From: COE1 sp036310845
Lineage (GTDB): Bacteria > Bacillota > Clostridia > Lachnospirales > Lachnospiraceae
DNA length: 64,000 nucleotides
NCBI GenBank assembly: GCA_036310845.1
Contig: JAXJRB010000058.1
Span: 58,354 to 122,353 of the forward strand
Direction: 5' to 3'
Shown here: piece after piece, positions 43,762 to 52,962 of the stretch
How the letters are laid out: every line of letters begins with the position of its first letter
How positions within the stretch are numbered: the first letter of the stretch is position 1
Notes under the pieces: generated by a model
What the model was told of the DNA's origin: nothing
The model's input: only the letters and a program-made list of their open reading frames with translations
Database searches by the model: none
Position numbers and translations under genes: made by a program

Positions 43762-45393
43762 CTACAGCAGTTTACATTTTTGGGCTATTGTTAACACAGT
43801 TCTTCCACCCGGCATCTTTTTAAGGTCATTTTCATCAATTCCTTTCAATAATACCATCGCTACGAAATATGCAGTAACCCCCAATACAATACCAAGAAAC
43901 AATACCACAAAATCACCGACAAACTTATGAAGGGCAATATTAATCACTACAATTACCACTCCCATTATAACTGACGAAATCATTGGAATTGCAAATGTTT
44001 TGATAACCTCCTGACGGTATTTAAGATATTTTCGAATTGCAAGCCAGTTCATAATACATACAATCAGCGCAAATAGAATATTCGCATAAACCATTGCATG
44101 GATTCCCATATTCATCTGCAATGCTACATATAAGAATATGATATGAACCACTAGTGCGATAACTGCATGCACAACAGGAACACGCATTTTATTTATTCCT
44201 TGTAATACTCCATTCGTCAAAGTTGACATAGAATAGAAAACGACCGAAACCGCCCCAACCTGCAGAAGATTTACCGCAAGGTCTATTTCCCCTCTAAACA
44301 AAATGGTTATAATAGGTCTTGCTAAAACAGCCAAGCCAACAGCACTTGGAATAGCAATAATCATAGTAAAGCGCATCGTTTGATTAATTTTTTCCCTTGC
44401 TTGCCTGAACTCCTCTCGCATAATCAGTCCCGTAAGTACTGGAACAATCGAAGAACACATTGCATTTGCAAGTGCGATGGGTACATTCACCAATACTCGG
44501 TATTTACCGGAATAAACACCAAGATTATAAGCTTTAACATCTTCCAACCCCTTCTGGATCATAATATCATTATAAATTCTGATATCTAAAATATTACTAA
44601 TATTATATACCGTTGAACTCAAAAGTACTGGAAGAATCGTCAATAAAATCAAACGAAAGATTTGTCTATAACTATCAGGTCTTCCACTTTTATCCTTACT
44701 TACATTACGTTTAGCACTTGGCCGATACAAAACATATACAAACGCCAAAAACAACAATCCAATGGCAGCACCGGCAACAGGTCCTATCGAAGCACCCGCA
44801 GCACCATAAGCAGGAGCATAGTCTTCATTATGAAGCAACGCCCCTACTTTTTCTCCTCGCGAAAATAAAATATAAGAACCTATGATACTGGCAACAAGAA
44901 CAAATATCTGCTCTAAAACCTGCGAAATCGCTGTAGGCATCATAGTTCCCAGCCCCTGAAAATAACCTCTAAGAACACCCATCATAGAAACCATAAGCAA
45001 AGCGGGTCCTAATACTCTTAACGCAAGCGCACTCATTGGTTCCAACATAAATCTTGTGGCGATAACATCACCTAAAATTTCAGCAATAAAAAAGCATAAG
45101 CCACCTGCTACAATCGCAAAAAGCATTGCACACTGAAAAACTCTCTCAGCATTTTTATACTGTCGTTTTGTAACTTTAGCTGATACTACCTTAGAAACCG
45201 CTAACGGTAAGCTATAGCATGATATAAGAAGCATAAATGCATATACTTCATACGCAGAAGAATAATATCCATTTCCTACATCTCCAATAATATGCTCAAT
45301 CGGAATCCTTCGAACCATACCCAAAAGCTTTGATATAATCCCAGCCATAGCAAGAATGCTACCCTGCACAATAAAATTGGTCTTTTTTTTCAT
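43762..45393 (-). CDS. MATE/MOP-superfamily lipid flippase (SpoVB/MurJ-like)
   Basis: 543 aa with about 14 membrane helices. The start (KTNFIVQGSILAMAGIISKLLG) and the RVLGPALLMVSMMGVLRGYFQG segment are typical of SpoVB/YtgP/MurJ-like polysaccharide-export proteins. These move lipid-linked envelope precursors across the membrane. SpoVB acts in spore cortex synthesis; a vegetative lipid II flippase is the alternative. It follows ybeY with 23 nt between them. Confidence 0.88.
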   Translation of the reverse strand: MKKKTNFIVQGSILAMAGIISKLLGMVRRIPIEHIIGDVGNGYYSSAYEVYAFMLLISCYSLPLAVSKVVSAKVTKRQYKNAERVFQCAMLFAIVAGGLCFFIAEILGDVIATRFMLEPMSALALRVLGPALLMVSMMGVLRGYFQGLGTMMPTAISQVLEQIFVLVASIIGSYILFSRGEKVGALLHNEDYAPAYGAAGASIGPVAGAAIGLLFLAFVYVLYRPSAKRNVSKDKSGRPDSYRQIFRLILLTILPVLLSSTVYNISNILDIRIYNDIMIQKGLEDVKAYNLGVYSGKYRVLVNVPIALANAMCSSIVPVLTGLIMREEFRQAREKINQTMRFTMIIAIPSAVGLAVLARPIITILFRGEIDLAVNLLQVGAVSVVFYSMSTLTNGVLQGINKMRVPVVHAVIALVVHIIFLYVALQMNMGIHAMVYANILFALIVCIMNWLAIRKYLKYRQEVIKTFAIPMISSVIMGVVIVVINIALHKFVGDFVVLFLGIVLGVTAYFVAMVLLKGIDENDLKKMPGGRTVLTIAQKCKLL

Positions 45394-45416
45394 ACTCCAC
45401 CTCTACATTTTGCCAC

Positions 45417-45914
45417 TTATCTGGTAATACCAAGGCTTGCTAAAATTTCCTCCTGCTTGGCTTCCATAACCTGTGCCTCTTCCGGCTCCATATGATCATA
45501 ACCAAGTAAATGTAGCATGCTATGGGCTACCAAAAAAGCAAACTCTCTCAATGGAGCATGTCCATACTCTTTTGCTTGTTCATACACCTTATCTATTGAA
45601 ATAACAATATCTCCTAAAATCAACTCTCCCGTTTCAGGATCAAAATAATCTTCTACATAATCCTCAATTCCTGTAAAATCTGCAGGTGCATCATAATCTA
45701 CATTCGGAAATGACAATACATCTGTAGGTTTGTCTATCTGTCTAAATTCCTTATTCATCGCATGGATTCCTTCGTTATCCGTAAGTAATACTGCAACGTT
45801 TGCTTCATACGGGCAGCCCTCCTGCTCCAGTGCTCTCTCTATCACTTTTCCCAAAATATCTTCCACATCAAATGGCAATTCTTGATTTGTCTCATTCTCT
45901 ACGCAAAAAGTCAT
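45417..45914 (-). CDS. ybeY: YbeY endoribonuclease
   Basis: 165 aa from the ATG at 45914 (AGGAG 10 nt upstream); the longer frame to 45977 lies inside yqfF. The metal-binding motif HSMLHLLGYDH (H-x3-H-x5-H) and the preceding LGDIVISIDKV are clear. YbeY takes part in 16S 3'-end maturation and ribosome quality control. The start overlaps yqfF by 23 nt. Confidence 0.95.
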   Translation of the reverse strand: MTFCVENETNQELPFDVEDILGKVIERALEQEGCPYEANVAVLLTDNEGIHAMNKEFRQIDKPTDVLSFPNVDYDAPADFTGIEDYVEDYFDPETGELILGDIVISIDKVYEQAKEYGHAPLREFAFLVAHSMLHLLGYDHMEPEEAQVMEAKQEEILASLGITR

Positions 45915-47094
45915 AATATAATTTTTCTCCTGTAAAAATTTTTTCCATTCCACATAGGTCAGAAAGTGAAATATCACTTTGATTCAAAATTCCACTATCA
46001 ACCTTTCTATGAATAATTGCTGTTGCAATCTTACCGTAGTCAATCTCACTTTTCTGTTCTTTTTCTAATAAGTACATAATAGAAGATACAACAGAATCTG
46101 CAAGATATACAACAACTGTTTCTTTCATTTTTAAAGTCAATGATTTATAATTATATTCCTGCAAAAGCTGTACAGCCTTTGGTGGAAACTTATACATCTG
46201 ACATATTTCCTCTAATGATTTATTTTCTTTTCGACACTCAGACACTATAATCTTATGATAATAACCACCACATTTTGCTATATTCACATCCATCTGAAGT
46301 ATTCTAGCCGCTTTTTCTGCAAAATATGCTGTATGTATAGCATTGTAGTACAATTCTTTATTTTCTTCCTTATATTTCGCAAGCAACGGAAACTCCTGAT
46401 CATTAATTATAAGATATTTATCTATTTCCTTATCTATTACCGTAGCACAATATAGTCTCAGCACTGCCATCATTAACAATATTGTAATAAAAACATTAAT
46501 AATCGGAATAACAAATTTTTCCATATCCGGCATTCCCTTATTTTCGAGCATAATCTTTGCCGTCATCACTACCGTATATAAAACAACGGCTATCAACATA
46601 GGTGCTCCTGTTCTATAATCCTTATCAAGCCCTTCAAACAAAATAGAAAAAATGGCTCCTACAAGAAAATAGATCAAAAAGATCAGGATACTGGCATCTG
46701 AAAAGTAGACACAAATGCACAATACACCCGCATACCCCATTAATCCTGTTGTTGTATTGGAAAACAAAGTCAATGCTAACGCAATTGCCGGAACTGCCCA
46801 ACCTCCATTCGGAAGTAACGGCAAAAGACATCCAACAACAATGCTTATAATAAACATACATACAAACCTTGCATAATGATTACCATTGTCATAATGCAAG
46901 CGCTGATATATATTAGATTGCTCATACGAAAAAATTACGCTACCAAAAGAAGCTGCTGAAATAATCAATAGCGTAAAAATCCCCCGAAAAGATTTTCCAT
47001 AATAATATGCTGCAATTCCCGTTGCAAACATAGAAAACAGGAACATAATAACAAGCAAAATGACATTATGCCATTTCGTTTTTTCCTTTTTCAT
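45892..47094 (-). CDS. YqfF/PgpH-like membrane protein with degenerate HD domain
   Basis: 400 aa, against about 700 for PgpH/YqfF. Seven or so membrane helices (10-220) are followed by a cytoplasmic HD-like domain (240-395). The first helix pair and the large extracellular 7TMR-HDED domain of PgpH are missing. The metal-binding HD dyad is His280-Lys281 (GGYYHKI) instead of HD; His254 and Asp333 (YLADSV) remain. PgpH hydrolyses c-di-AMP; with the aspartate lost, catalysis is unlikely. The position phoH-yqfF-ybeY is the standard Firmicute order and supports orthology. Confidence 0.82.
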   Translation of the reverse strand: MKKEKTKWHNVILLVIMFLFSMFATGIAAYYYGKSFRGIFTLLIISAASFGSVIFSYEQSNIYQRLHYDNGNHYARFVCMFIISIVVGCLLPLLPNGGWAVPAIALALTLFSNTTTGLMGYAGVLCICVYFSDASILIFLIYFLVGAIFSILFEGLDKDYRTGAPMLIAVVLYTVVMTAKIMLENKGMPDMEKFVIPIINVFITILLMMAVLRLYCATVIDKEIDKYLIINDQEFPLLAKYKEENKELYYNAIHTAYFAEKAARILQMDVNIAKCGGYYHKIIVSECRKENKSLEEICQMYKFPPKAVQLLQEYNYKSLTLKMKETVVVYLADSVVSSIMYLLEKEQKSEIDYGKIATAIIHRKVDSGILNQSDISLSDLCGMEKIFTGEKLYYDFLRRE

Positions 47095-47106
47095 ATTTAC
47101 AACTCC

Positions 47107-48126
47107 TTACCTTAAATTTTTTCCACGAAACACTGTCGAATTTACATTATTTTTTGTTTGTTTCTTATATTCACTATTTTCATATTCATCATATGCTTTT
47201 ACGATCTTCTGAACTAATGGATGCCTTACAACATCACGATTCGTCATTTTAACAAATGCAATATCACTAATTTTACCTAATACTCTTTCTGCTATATCTA
47301 AACCCGACTGCGTTCCAGGCGCCAAATCCTTCTGTGATGCATCACCTGTTATAATCACCTTAGATCCAAAACCAATTCTCGTCAAAAACATCTTCATCTG
47401 AGCTGGTGTTGTATTTTGCGCCTCATCCAAAATAATATACGCATTATCTAAGGTTCTGCCTCGCATGTACGCAAGTGGAGCAACCTCAATTAATCCCTTT
47501 TCCATATTTTTCAAAAAGCTATCGGCCCCCATAATCTGATAGAGCGCATCATACAACGGACGCAAATAAGGATCCACCTTACTCTGCAAATCACCCGGCA
47601 AAAATCCTAGCTTTTCACCCGCTTCTATAGCCGGTCTTGTTAAAATAATTCTCTCAACCTCATGATTTTTAAATGCGGTTATAGCAAGAGCCATCGCTAA
47701 ATATGTCTTTCCTGTTCCTGCAGGACCAAGTCCAAACACAATCATCTTCTCTCTAATCGCTTCAATATAACGCTTCTGCCCTAAAGTCTTTGGTTTTATC
47801 GGCTTTCCTGTTATCGTATGGCAGATACAGTCTCCATCCATCTCTAACAATGAATCCTCTTCTCCATCCTTAGACAATTCAATGGCATAAGAAACACTCT
47901 GCTCCTGAATCTGATTTCCTCTTGTGGATAATTCCACTAAATCTTTCATTAGTTTTAATGCTTTATCAACAGCCTCCTGTGTTCCAGATATGCGTACTTC
48001 TCCATTTCTATCTGTAATCACTACTTGCAATTCATCTTCAATTTTACGAATATACGCATCTTGACTTCCAAAAATATTCTGCATATGTTCTGCAGATATC
48101 TGCATTCCAACTTGAACCTTTTCCAA
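47107..48126 (-). CDS. phoH: PhoH-like ATPase
   Basis: 339 aa from a TTG at 48126; AAGGAG lies 7 nt upstream, inside the longer frame that opens with ATG at 48144. The N-terminus (about 15-70) resembles a KH-type RNA-binding domain. The P-loop ATPase has GPAGTGKT, TRPAIEAGEKLG and a Walker B ILDEAQNTT. It probably acts on RNA with YbeY. It begins 4 nt after yqfD. Confidence 0.93.
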   Translation of the reverse strand: MEKVQVGMQISAEHMQNIFGSQDAYIRKIEDELQVVITDRNGEVRISGTQEAVDKALKLMKDLVELSTRGNQIQEQSVSYAIELSKDGEEDSLLEMDGDCICHTITGKPIKPKTLGQKRYIEAIREKMIVFGLGPAGTGKTYLAMALAITAFKNHEVERIILTRPAIEAGEKLGFLPGDLQSKVDPYLRPLYDALYQIMGADSFLKNMEKGLIEVAPLAYMRGRTLDNAYIILDEAQNTTPAQMKMFLTRIGFGSKVIITGDASQKDLAPGTQSGLDIAERVLGKISDIAFVKMTNRDVVRHPLVQKIVKAYDEYENSEYKKQTKNNVNSTVFRGKNLR

Positions 48127-48130
48127 TTCG

Positions 48131-49351
48131 CTACTCCTTCTCATCCGTTCCTGGTATGTTTTCTGTTATTTTCACCTCTTCTCCCGTCGGTTTTATAACA
48201 GATAATTTAGCATTTAATTCCATACCCTTATTATACTTTTTTATTTTAACATTTTTTTCAATAATTTGTACCCCTTTTTCTTGTAAACATAAAATAAATT
48301 TCTCTAAATTATCGTTTAATAGATTCTTCATCTCTTCTTCCGAATATTCAAGGTATTGTAAATGATACTCTTTTTCACAAATGTTACCATAATATATAGG
48401 TAAATACAAATCCTCCAACAAACATACTTGATACTTTTGCGTTATTCTCTCACACTCTTGGAAATCTCTTCCCAACATTGGACTTTCTATATGATATCCA
48501 AAAACATCCAAAAATATACCTTTATGCTCACTACCCGTATAAGAAATAAATGGATACGTCTTTTCTAGTTGTTGACAATATGACATTTGTGTTTGAATCA
48601 TCACATCTGCATCAGAATTATAAGTCTGATATGCTACAATATTCTGCGACTCATCATAAATCGGAACATTTCCTTCAACCAACACCTGACCAACTTCAAC
48701 GACATCCCCTATTTTAACTTTCGGTACCCCATTTCTTGTTATGATAGACATAATTGTTCCAGACTCTTGGGCAATTAAGTCAGTTCCTTGCATCTCCTCT
48801 ACAACAGGTTCCTTTTTTTCATTTTCCTTTACCTCAACATATAACTTTGTCCCTTCAAAATAAATTGATGTCCAAGTAATATTAGGAAAAGACTCTCTTA
48901 ATCGTTTTTCCATTTCTTCACAATCAAGTGCCTCTTTTTTCATTCCATAATATACCCGTTCCTCATCTAGAAAATCTCCTAATTCCTCATTACTAATCTG
49001 AAAGTTTCCAACAAACTCAATAGCCCAGATATAATCCGTAACTACATATAACATCCCTAGACACAAAAAAAGACTTATAAAAAAAAGAACCCTTTTTTTC
49101 ATAAAAGGTACATAAAAAGGTATTCCATTTTTCTTAATAACACTTGCCCTTGTTCCTGTTTTTTTTAATAAAGGAACTGTATCAAAATAATCTATTGCAG
49201 AAATACTACAATAAAAATCCTTTTCTTCCTTTTTTATATCCCAAAGAAAAATATCATGCATTCTGCACATATTCAAAAAACGTTCCACATAATCACCGTA
49301 CAGCCGAATCGTAAGATATCCCTTTATATACCACGTCCACCTATTTCGCAA
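48131..49351 (-). CDS. yqfD: Sporulation protein YqfD
   Basis: 406 aa from a TTG at 49351 preceded by AAGGAGG. One membrane helix (about 90-108, KRVLFFISLFLCLGMLYVV) separates a cytoplasmic N-terminus (KGYLTIRLYGDYVERFLN) from an outer domain with IWAIEFVGN and IMSIITRNGVPKVKIGD. YqfD is a sigma-E-controlled sporulation protein of unclear mechanism. It sits between yqfC and phoH as in Bacillus. Confidence 0.93.
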   Translation of the reverse strand: MRNRWTWYIKGYLTIRLYGDYVERFLNMCRMHDIFLWDIKKEEKDFYCSISAIDYFDTVPLLKKTGTRASVIKKNGIPFYVPFMKKRVLFFISLFLCLGMLYVVTDYIWAIEFVGNFQISNEELGDFLDEERVYYGMKKEALDCEEMEKRLRESFPNITWTSIYFEGTKLYVEVKENEKKEPVVEEMQGTDLIAQESGTIMSIITRNGVPKVKIGDVVEVGQVLVEGNVPIYDESQNIVAYQTYNSDADVMIQTQMSYCQQLEKTYPFISYTGSEHKGIFLDVFGYHIESPMLGRDFQECERITQKYQVCLLEDLYLPIYYGNICEKEYHLQYLEYSEEEMKNLLNDNLEKFILCLQEKGVQIIEKNVKIKKYNKGMELNAKLSVIKPTGEEVKITENIPGTDEKE

Positions 49352-49390
49352 AATTGCCTCCTTCTATGGAAATATTTATTATATAATACA

Positions 49391-49419
49391 CGTAATTATT
49401 CAGTACCTTCATAATTACG
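49391..49419. repeat. Short palindromic repeat, copy 2
   Basis: CGTAATTAT (49391-49399) and ATAATTACG (49411-49419) flank TCAGTACCTTC. Loop and arms match the copy at 3821-3854 closely (TTCAGTACYTTCATAAT shared). It is in the 205-nt yqfC-yqfD gap. Confidence 0.6.
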
Positions 49420-49500
49420 AGCCATCTTTAATGTCTTGCAATTATCCATCTAAAATCACTTTCAGCGATAAAACTTTTGCTTACCATATCATTTTCTTAC

Positions 49501-49525
49501 GGTCTCAGCAGTAAATGCTTCGACC
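49501..49525. other. Hairpin in the yqfC-yqfD gap
   Basis: GGTC-TC-AGCA and TGCT-TC-GACC pair around a 5-nt loop with a symmetric TC/TC internal loop. It begins 32 nt downstream of the yqfC stop on the minus strand. No T run follows. Function unknown. Confidence 0.45.
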
Positions 49526-49556
49526 TACCCGGATAGCAACTAATACACTTCTTTTC

Positions 49557-49838
49557 CTACCTGATAATTCGCACCTCCTGAATTTGACCCGATATTTTCA
49601 TATCTTCATTCGAATAATAAGCTATCATAAGACAATTCCCACTAATACAATATTTACAATCATGTCCCTTCACCAAAATTTCATGACAAGTATAAGAAAT
49701 AATTCCTTTAAAATTTTCCAAAAAAATTTCCGACATTCCTACCACATGAAGAAGTGTTGCATTCGCAATCACATCTTTTGGAATCGAATATGCCTCTGCA
49801 AAACGTTGTCCTATTCCATTTATTTCCTCTTTCCACAT
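49557..49838 (-). CDS. yqfC: YabP/YqfC-family sporulation protein
   Basis: 93 aa from the ATG at 49838 (TGGAGA RBS); the frame extends to 49877 through a terminator. The pattern IPKDVIANATLLHVVGMSEIF, FKGIISY and IKISGQIQEVRI-like end fits the YabP/YqfC family. YqfC is a small spore-coat-assembly related protein that pairs with YqfD. The yqfC-yqfD-phoH-yqfF-ybeY order is complete here. Confidence 0.87.
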   Translation of the reverse strand: MWKEEINGIGQRFAEAYSIPKDVIANATLLHVVGMSEIFLENFKGIISYTCHEILVKGHDCKYCISGNCLMIAYYSNEDMKISGQIQEVRIIR

Positions 49839-49859
49839 ATTATTTCTCCAATTAAAAAT

Positions 49860-49882
49860 GAAGTATAGTAAACCCATACTTC
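49860..49882 (-). terminator. Terminator after rlmH
   Basis: GAAGTAT (49860-49866) and ATACTTC (49876-49882) pair. On the minus strand the hairpin is followed by ATTTTTAATT, 111 nt after the rlmH stop and just before yqfC. Confidence 0.65.
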
Positions 49883-49993
49883 ATTTTATGCCTTCTGTTG
49901 TGTTACAATTCCTTTTATTAGCTTTTTCTTTGCTACAGACTCTCTGCTAAAAGCATCTGAACCCAAAAACACTCTGTTACATTTCTAAACTCT

Positions 49994-50473
49994 TTATTTA
50001 TGATACGGCTCTCCATTTATTATTCGATAGCAACGATAAATCTGCTCTAACAAAATCACCCTCATAAGCTGATGCGGAAATGTCATATCCGAAAAACTCA
50101 GCTTTTCATCAGCTCTTTGTAGCACACTTTTATGAAGCCCCAGTGAACCACCAATCACAAATGCAAGATTACTCTTCCCCATAAGTCCTAATTGTTCTAC
50201 ATGTCTTGCCATAGTAACAGAATCCATTTTCTTACCTTCTATCGCAAGCGCGATACAATATGTATCATCTTTGATATTCTTCAATATTCTATCTGCTTCT
50301 TTTTGCTTAATCTGTTCTTCTACAACTTCCGAAGCCTTGTCAGGCGTTTTTTCATCCGCCACTTCAATAATATCCAATTTGCAATAACGACTAAGTCTCT
50401 TTGCATACTCAGCGATTGCATCACGGTAGTATTTTTCTTTTATTTTTCCTACTGTAATCAATGTAATATTCAT
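49994..50473 (-). CDS. rlmH: 23S rRNA pseudouridine-1915 N3-methyltransferase
   Basis: 159 aa. A SPOUT methyltransferase with the SAM-binding knot IGGSLGLHKSV (about 106-117) and the conserved C-terminal end YRIINGEPYHK. It methylates pseudouridine 1915 of helix 69 in assembled 70S ribosomes, next to the RluD target. Single gene with its own terminator. Confidence 0.96.
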   Translation of the reverse strand: MNITLITVGKIKEKYYRDAIAEYAKRLSRYCKLDIIEVADEKTPDKASEVVEEQIKQKEADRILKNIKDDTYCIALAIEGKKMDSVTMARHVEQLGLMGKSNLAFVIGGSLGLHKSVLQRADEKLSFSDMTFPHQLMRVILLEQIYRCYRIINGEPYHK

Positions 50474-50592
50474 ACTTTTACCTTTACACAGGCATACCCT
50501 TACAACACGTATAAAATATGTTATATGAACATACCTTTACTTACTATAATCCATATTAGTAACCATGCTTTTCCAATATCTGCAAACTTTAC

Positions 50593-50649
50593 AGGTACTT
50601 CAAGTACCTTGTGCAGGCACAATATTTACAATACGAGCTATGTTCGTAT
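50593..50649. other. Palindromes in the rlmH upstream gap
   Basis: AGGTACTT-C-AAGTACCT (50593-50609) is a perfect palindrome with a 1-nt centre. ATACGA (50631-50636) and TCGTAT (50644-50649) form a second hairpin. They lie in the 299-nt gap 50474-50772, where I see no convincing gene or known RNA class. Confidence 0.45.
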
Positions 50650-50692
50650 GTAAAAAATTTATTTTTCATACTAACATCATCATATATACACA

Positions 50693-50718
50693 AAAGTGCC
50701 GTATAAATACGACACTTT
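50693..50718 (-). terminator. Terminator of the zinc-ribbon protein gene
   Basis: AAAGTGCCGTAT (50693-50704) pairs with ATACGACACTTT (50707-50718) with one mismatch. Short T tract on the minus strand (TTTTGTG). Confidence 0.6.
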
Positions 50719-50772
50719 CATACTTGTTACTAGAACTGAATGAACTGTAACACATATTTACCAGTAATACTT

Positions 50773-51522
50773 TTAGTGATCTCCCTCGAAAATCTCACCA
50801 TAAAGTTCTTCTGTAAGAGATTCCAAGTAAGCTACATTCACATCTCCAAATTCTCTCTTAATAGCACCTTTTAACAGCTCAAAATATCTAAAATACTTCA
50901 CTTCATCTGGCATGTCTACTGGTAAAGCAGCTTTTTTTACAATGCTCTCTTTTGTAACATTTTCCAATGTCCACGCCTTAATACGACTTGTCAAATCATC
51001 TTCTGTTTCTGCTTCCTTGGCATATTTCTTGAATGATTTAAAGGAACTAAATCCCATAATAACAAAAATCAAGAACATAGTACCCATTACTAAATATGTA
51101 ATATATTTTCCAGGAGCAGAAAGAGAAAACGGAAATACGCCTAATTCTAAAAGCACTAATGCTACAAGACCAAGTACACCAACAAAAATCAACGTATATC
51201 CTGAGCTTTTAAAATCCTCTGCCTTTGACTTCTTATCCTGATATACTCTCACAGAATCTCTAGCCGCATTCATTCTAGCATTTCTAATCTGTGTTTCAAT
51301 TGATAATTCTTTTGTGGATTCTGCATTTTCTTCAGCATCTGCTTCTTGCGGTTCCTCAATGTCATCAAGCACCCACTGCTGAGCTTGATGCTTCATTTGA
51401 TTCTCTTTCGAATATGGATTCTCACTATCTGGTGGAAGCTCATCCATCAAAGGAATTTTACAATCAGCACATTCTTTAATCCCTTCTCTATATTCAGACT
51501 TACATTTTGGACACCAAGGCAT
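50773..51522 (-). CDS. Zinc-ribbon membrane protein of unknown function
   Basis: 249 aa. An N-terminal zinc ribbon (Cys4, Cys7, Cys18, Cys21) is followed by an acidic, glutamate-rich linker and two membrane helices (about 107-127 and 138-158). A cytoplasmic C-terminal domain (160-249) is helical and charged. I do not recognise a named family. It follows nfnB by 27 nt and could be co-transcribed with nfnAB. Confidence 0.75.
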   Translation of the reverse strand: MPWCPKCKSEYREGIKECADCKIPLMDELPPDSENPYSKENQMKHQAQQWVLDDIEEPQEADAEENAESTKELSIETQIRNARMNAARDSVRVYQDKKSKAEDFKSSGYTLIFVGVLGLVALVLLELGVFPFSLSAPGKYITYLVMGTMFLIFVIMGFSSFKSFKKYAKEAETEDDLTSRIKAWTLENVTKESIVKKAALPVDMPDEVKYFRYFELLKGAIKREFGDVNVAYLESLTEELYGEIFEGDH

Positions 51523-51549
51523 AACCTTTTCTCCTCTCGTCTCTTTATC

Positions 51550-52935
51550 CTATTTGTTAGAAAGATATTCGTGAATTCCCTTTGCAGCTGCCTTACCAGC
51601 ACCCATAGCAAGAATAACTGTTGCAGCACCTGTTACGGCATCACCACCAGCAAATACACCTTCTTTTGTTGTCTTACCGAACTCTTCATCAGCAACAATA
51701 CATTTCCACTTATTTGTCTCTAAACCTTCTGTTGTAGAAGAAATTAATGGATTCGGAGAAGTTCCAAGAGACATAATAACGGTATCAAGTTCCATCTCAA
51801 ATTCGCTTCCTTCAACTTCAACAGGTTTTCTTCTTCCGGATGCATCAGGCTCACCAAGTGCCATCTTTACACACTTCATGCCCTTAACCCAGTTATTTTC
51901 ATCTTCTAAAATTTCAATTGGATTTGTCAGAAGGTCAAAAATGATACCTTCTTCTTTTGCATGATGTACTTCTTCTACTCTGGCTGGAAGTTCTTCTTCA
52001 CTTCTTCTATATACGATATGAACCTCTGCTCCAAGTCTGAGAGCTGTTCTTGCAGCATCCATAGCAACGTTACCGCCACCTACAACGGCAACTTTTTTAC
52101 CACGCATAATTGGTGTAGTAGAATCTTCGTTAAATGCCTTCATAAGGTTACTTCTTGTTAAATATTCATTAGCTGAGAATACTCCGTTAGCATTTTCACC
52201 TGGGATTCCCATAAACTTAGGAAGACCTGCTCCTGAACCGATAAATACCGCTTCAAAACCTTCTTCTTCCATCAATTCATCAATTGTAATAGACTTTCCA
52301 ATGATAACATTCTTTTCAATCTTTACACCAAGAGATTCTACGTTCTCGATTTCCTTCTTAACAACAGCTTCCTTTGGAAGTCTGAATTCAGGAATACCAT
52401 AAACAAGAACTCCACCTGCTTCATGTAATGCTTCGAAAATAGTTACATCATAACCAAGCTTTGCAAGATCTCCTGCACATGTAAGACCTGCAGGGCCTGA
52501 ACCAATAACCGCAACCTTCTTACCAAGCTTTTCTTTTGCAGGTGCTGGCTTAATTCCATTCTCTCTCGCCCAGTCAGCAACAAATCTTTCTAACTTACCA
52601 ATTGCAATTGCATCACCCTTAATGCCTCTGATACACTTACCTTCACACTGACTTTCCTGTGGACACACACGACCACAAACAGCCGGTAAAGCAGAAGATT
52701 CACTAATAATCTGATAAGCCGCTTCCATATTGCCAAGCTTAACCTGTTCAATAAATGCAGGAATATTGATAGAAACAGGACAACCCTTCATACACTGTGC
52801 ATTCTTACAGTTAATACAACGCTCTGCTTCACACATTGCCTCTTCCATATTATATCCAAGACATACTTCCTCAAAGTTTTTTGCTCTAGCAGCAGCCTCT
52901 TGTTCACGTACCGGTACTTTATTTAAAACGTCCAT
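51550..52935 (-). CDS. nfnB: NfnB/GltD-like flavoprotein, large subunit of bifurcating transhydrogenase
   Basis: 461 aa. N-terminal cysteines CINCKNAQCMKGC and CGRVCPQESQCEGKC bind two [4Fe-4S] clusters. The FAD-binding GSGPAGLTCAGDLA and NADPH-binding GGGNVAMDAARTALRLG follow. Alone it would be called glutamate synthase small subunit, but no GltB gene is nearby, and the FNR-like partner gene lies 27 nt upstream. Together they match NfnAB, which couples NADH and reduced ferredoxin oxidation to NADP+ reduction by electron bifurcation. Subunit type is inference from pairing. Confidence 0.87.
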   Translation of the reverse strand: MDVLNKVPVREQEAAARAKNFEEVCLGYNMEEAMCEAERCINCKNAQCMKGCPVSINIPAFIEQVKLGNMEAAYQIISESSALPAVCGRVCPQESQCEGKCIRGIKGDAIAIGKLERFVADWARENGIKPAPAKEKLGKKVAVIGSGPAGLTCAGDLAKLGYDVTIFEALHEAGGVLVYGIPEFRLPKEAVVKKEIENVESLGVKIEKNVIIGKSITIDELMEEEGFEAVFIGSGAGLPKFMGIPGENANGVFSANEYLTRSNLMKAFNEDSTTPIMRGKKVAVVGGGNVAMDAARTALRLGAEVHIVYRRSEEELPARVEEVHHAKEEGIIFDLLTNPIEILEDENNWVKGMKCVKMALGEPDASGRRKPVEVEGSEFEMELDTVIMSLGTSPNPLISSTTEGLETNKWKCIVADEEFGKTTKEGVFAGGDAVTGAATVILAMGAGKAAAKGIHEYLSNK

Positions 52936-52962
52936 TTATAAAACCTAGTCCTTTCTAAAATA

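Noticed and set aside
49420..49556. Possible riboswitch or small RNA upstream of yqfD
   Set aside because: The hairpin at 49501-49525 and a CCGGGTAGGTCG-like string prompted comparison with GEMM, fluoride and cobalamin motifs, but no conserved core matches.
50474..50772. Short frames over the rlmH upstream gap
   Set aside because: Frames on both strands are broken or lack ribosome binding sites, and the sequence is dominated by palindromes; no protein family is recognisable.
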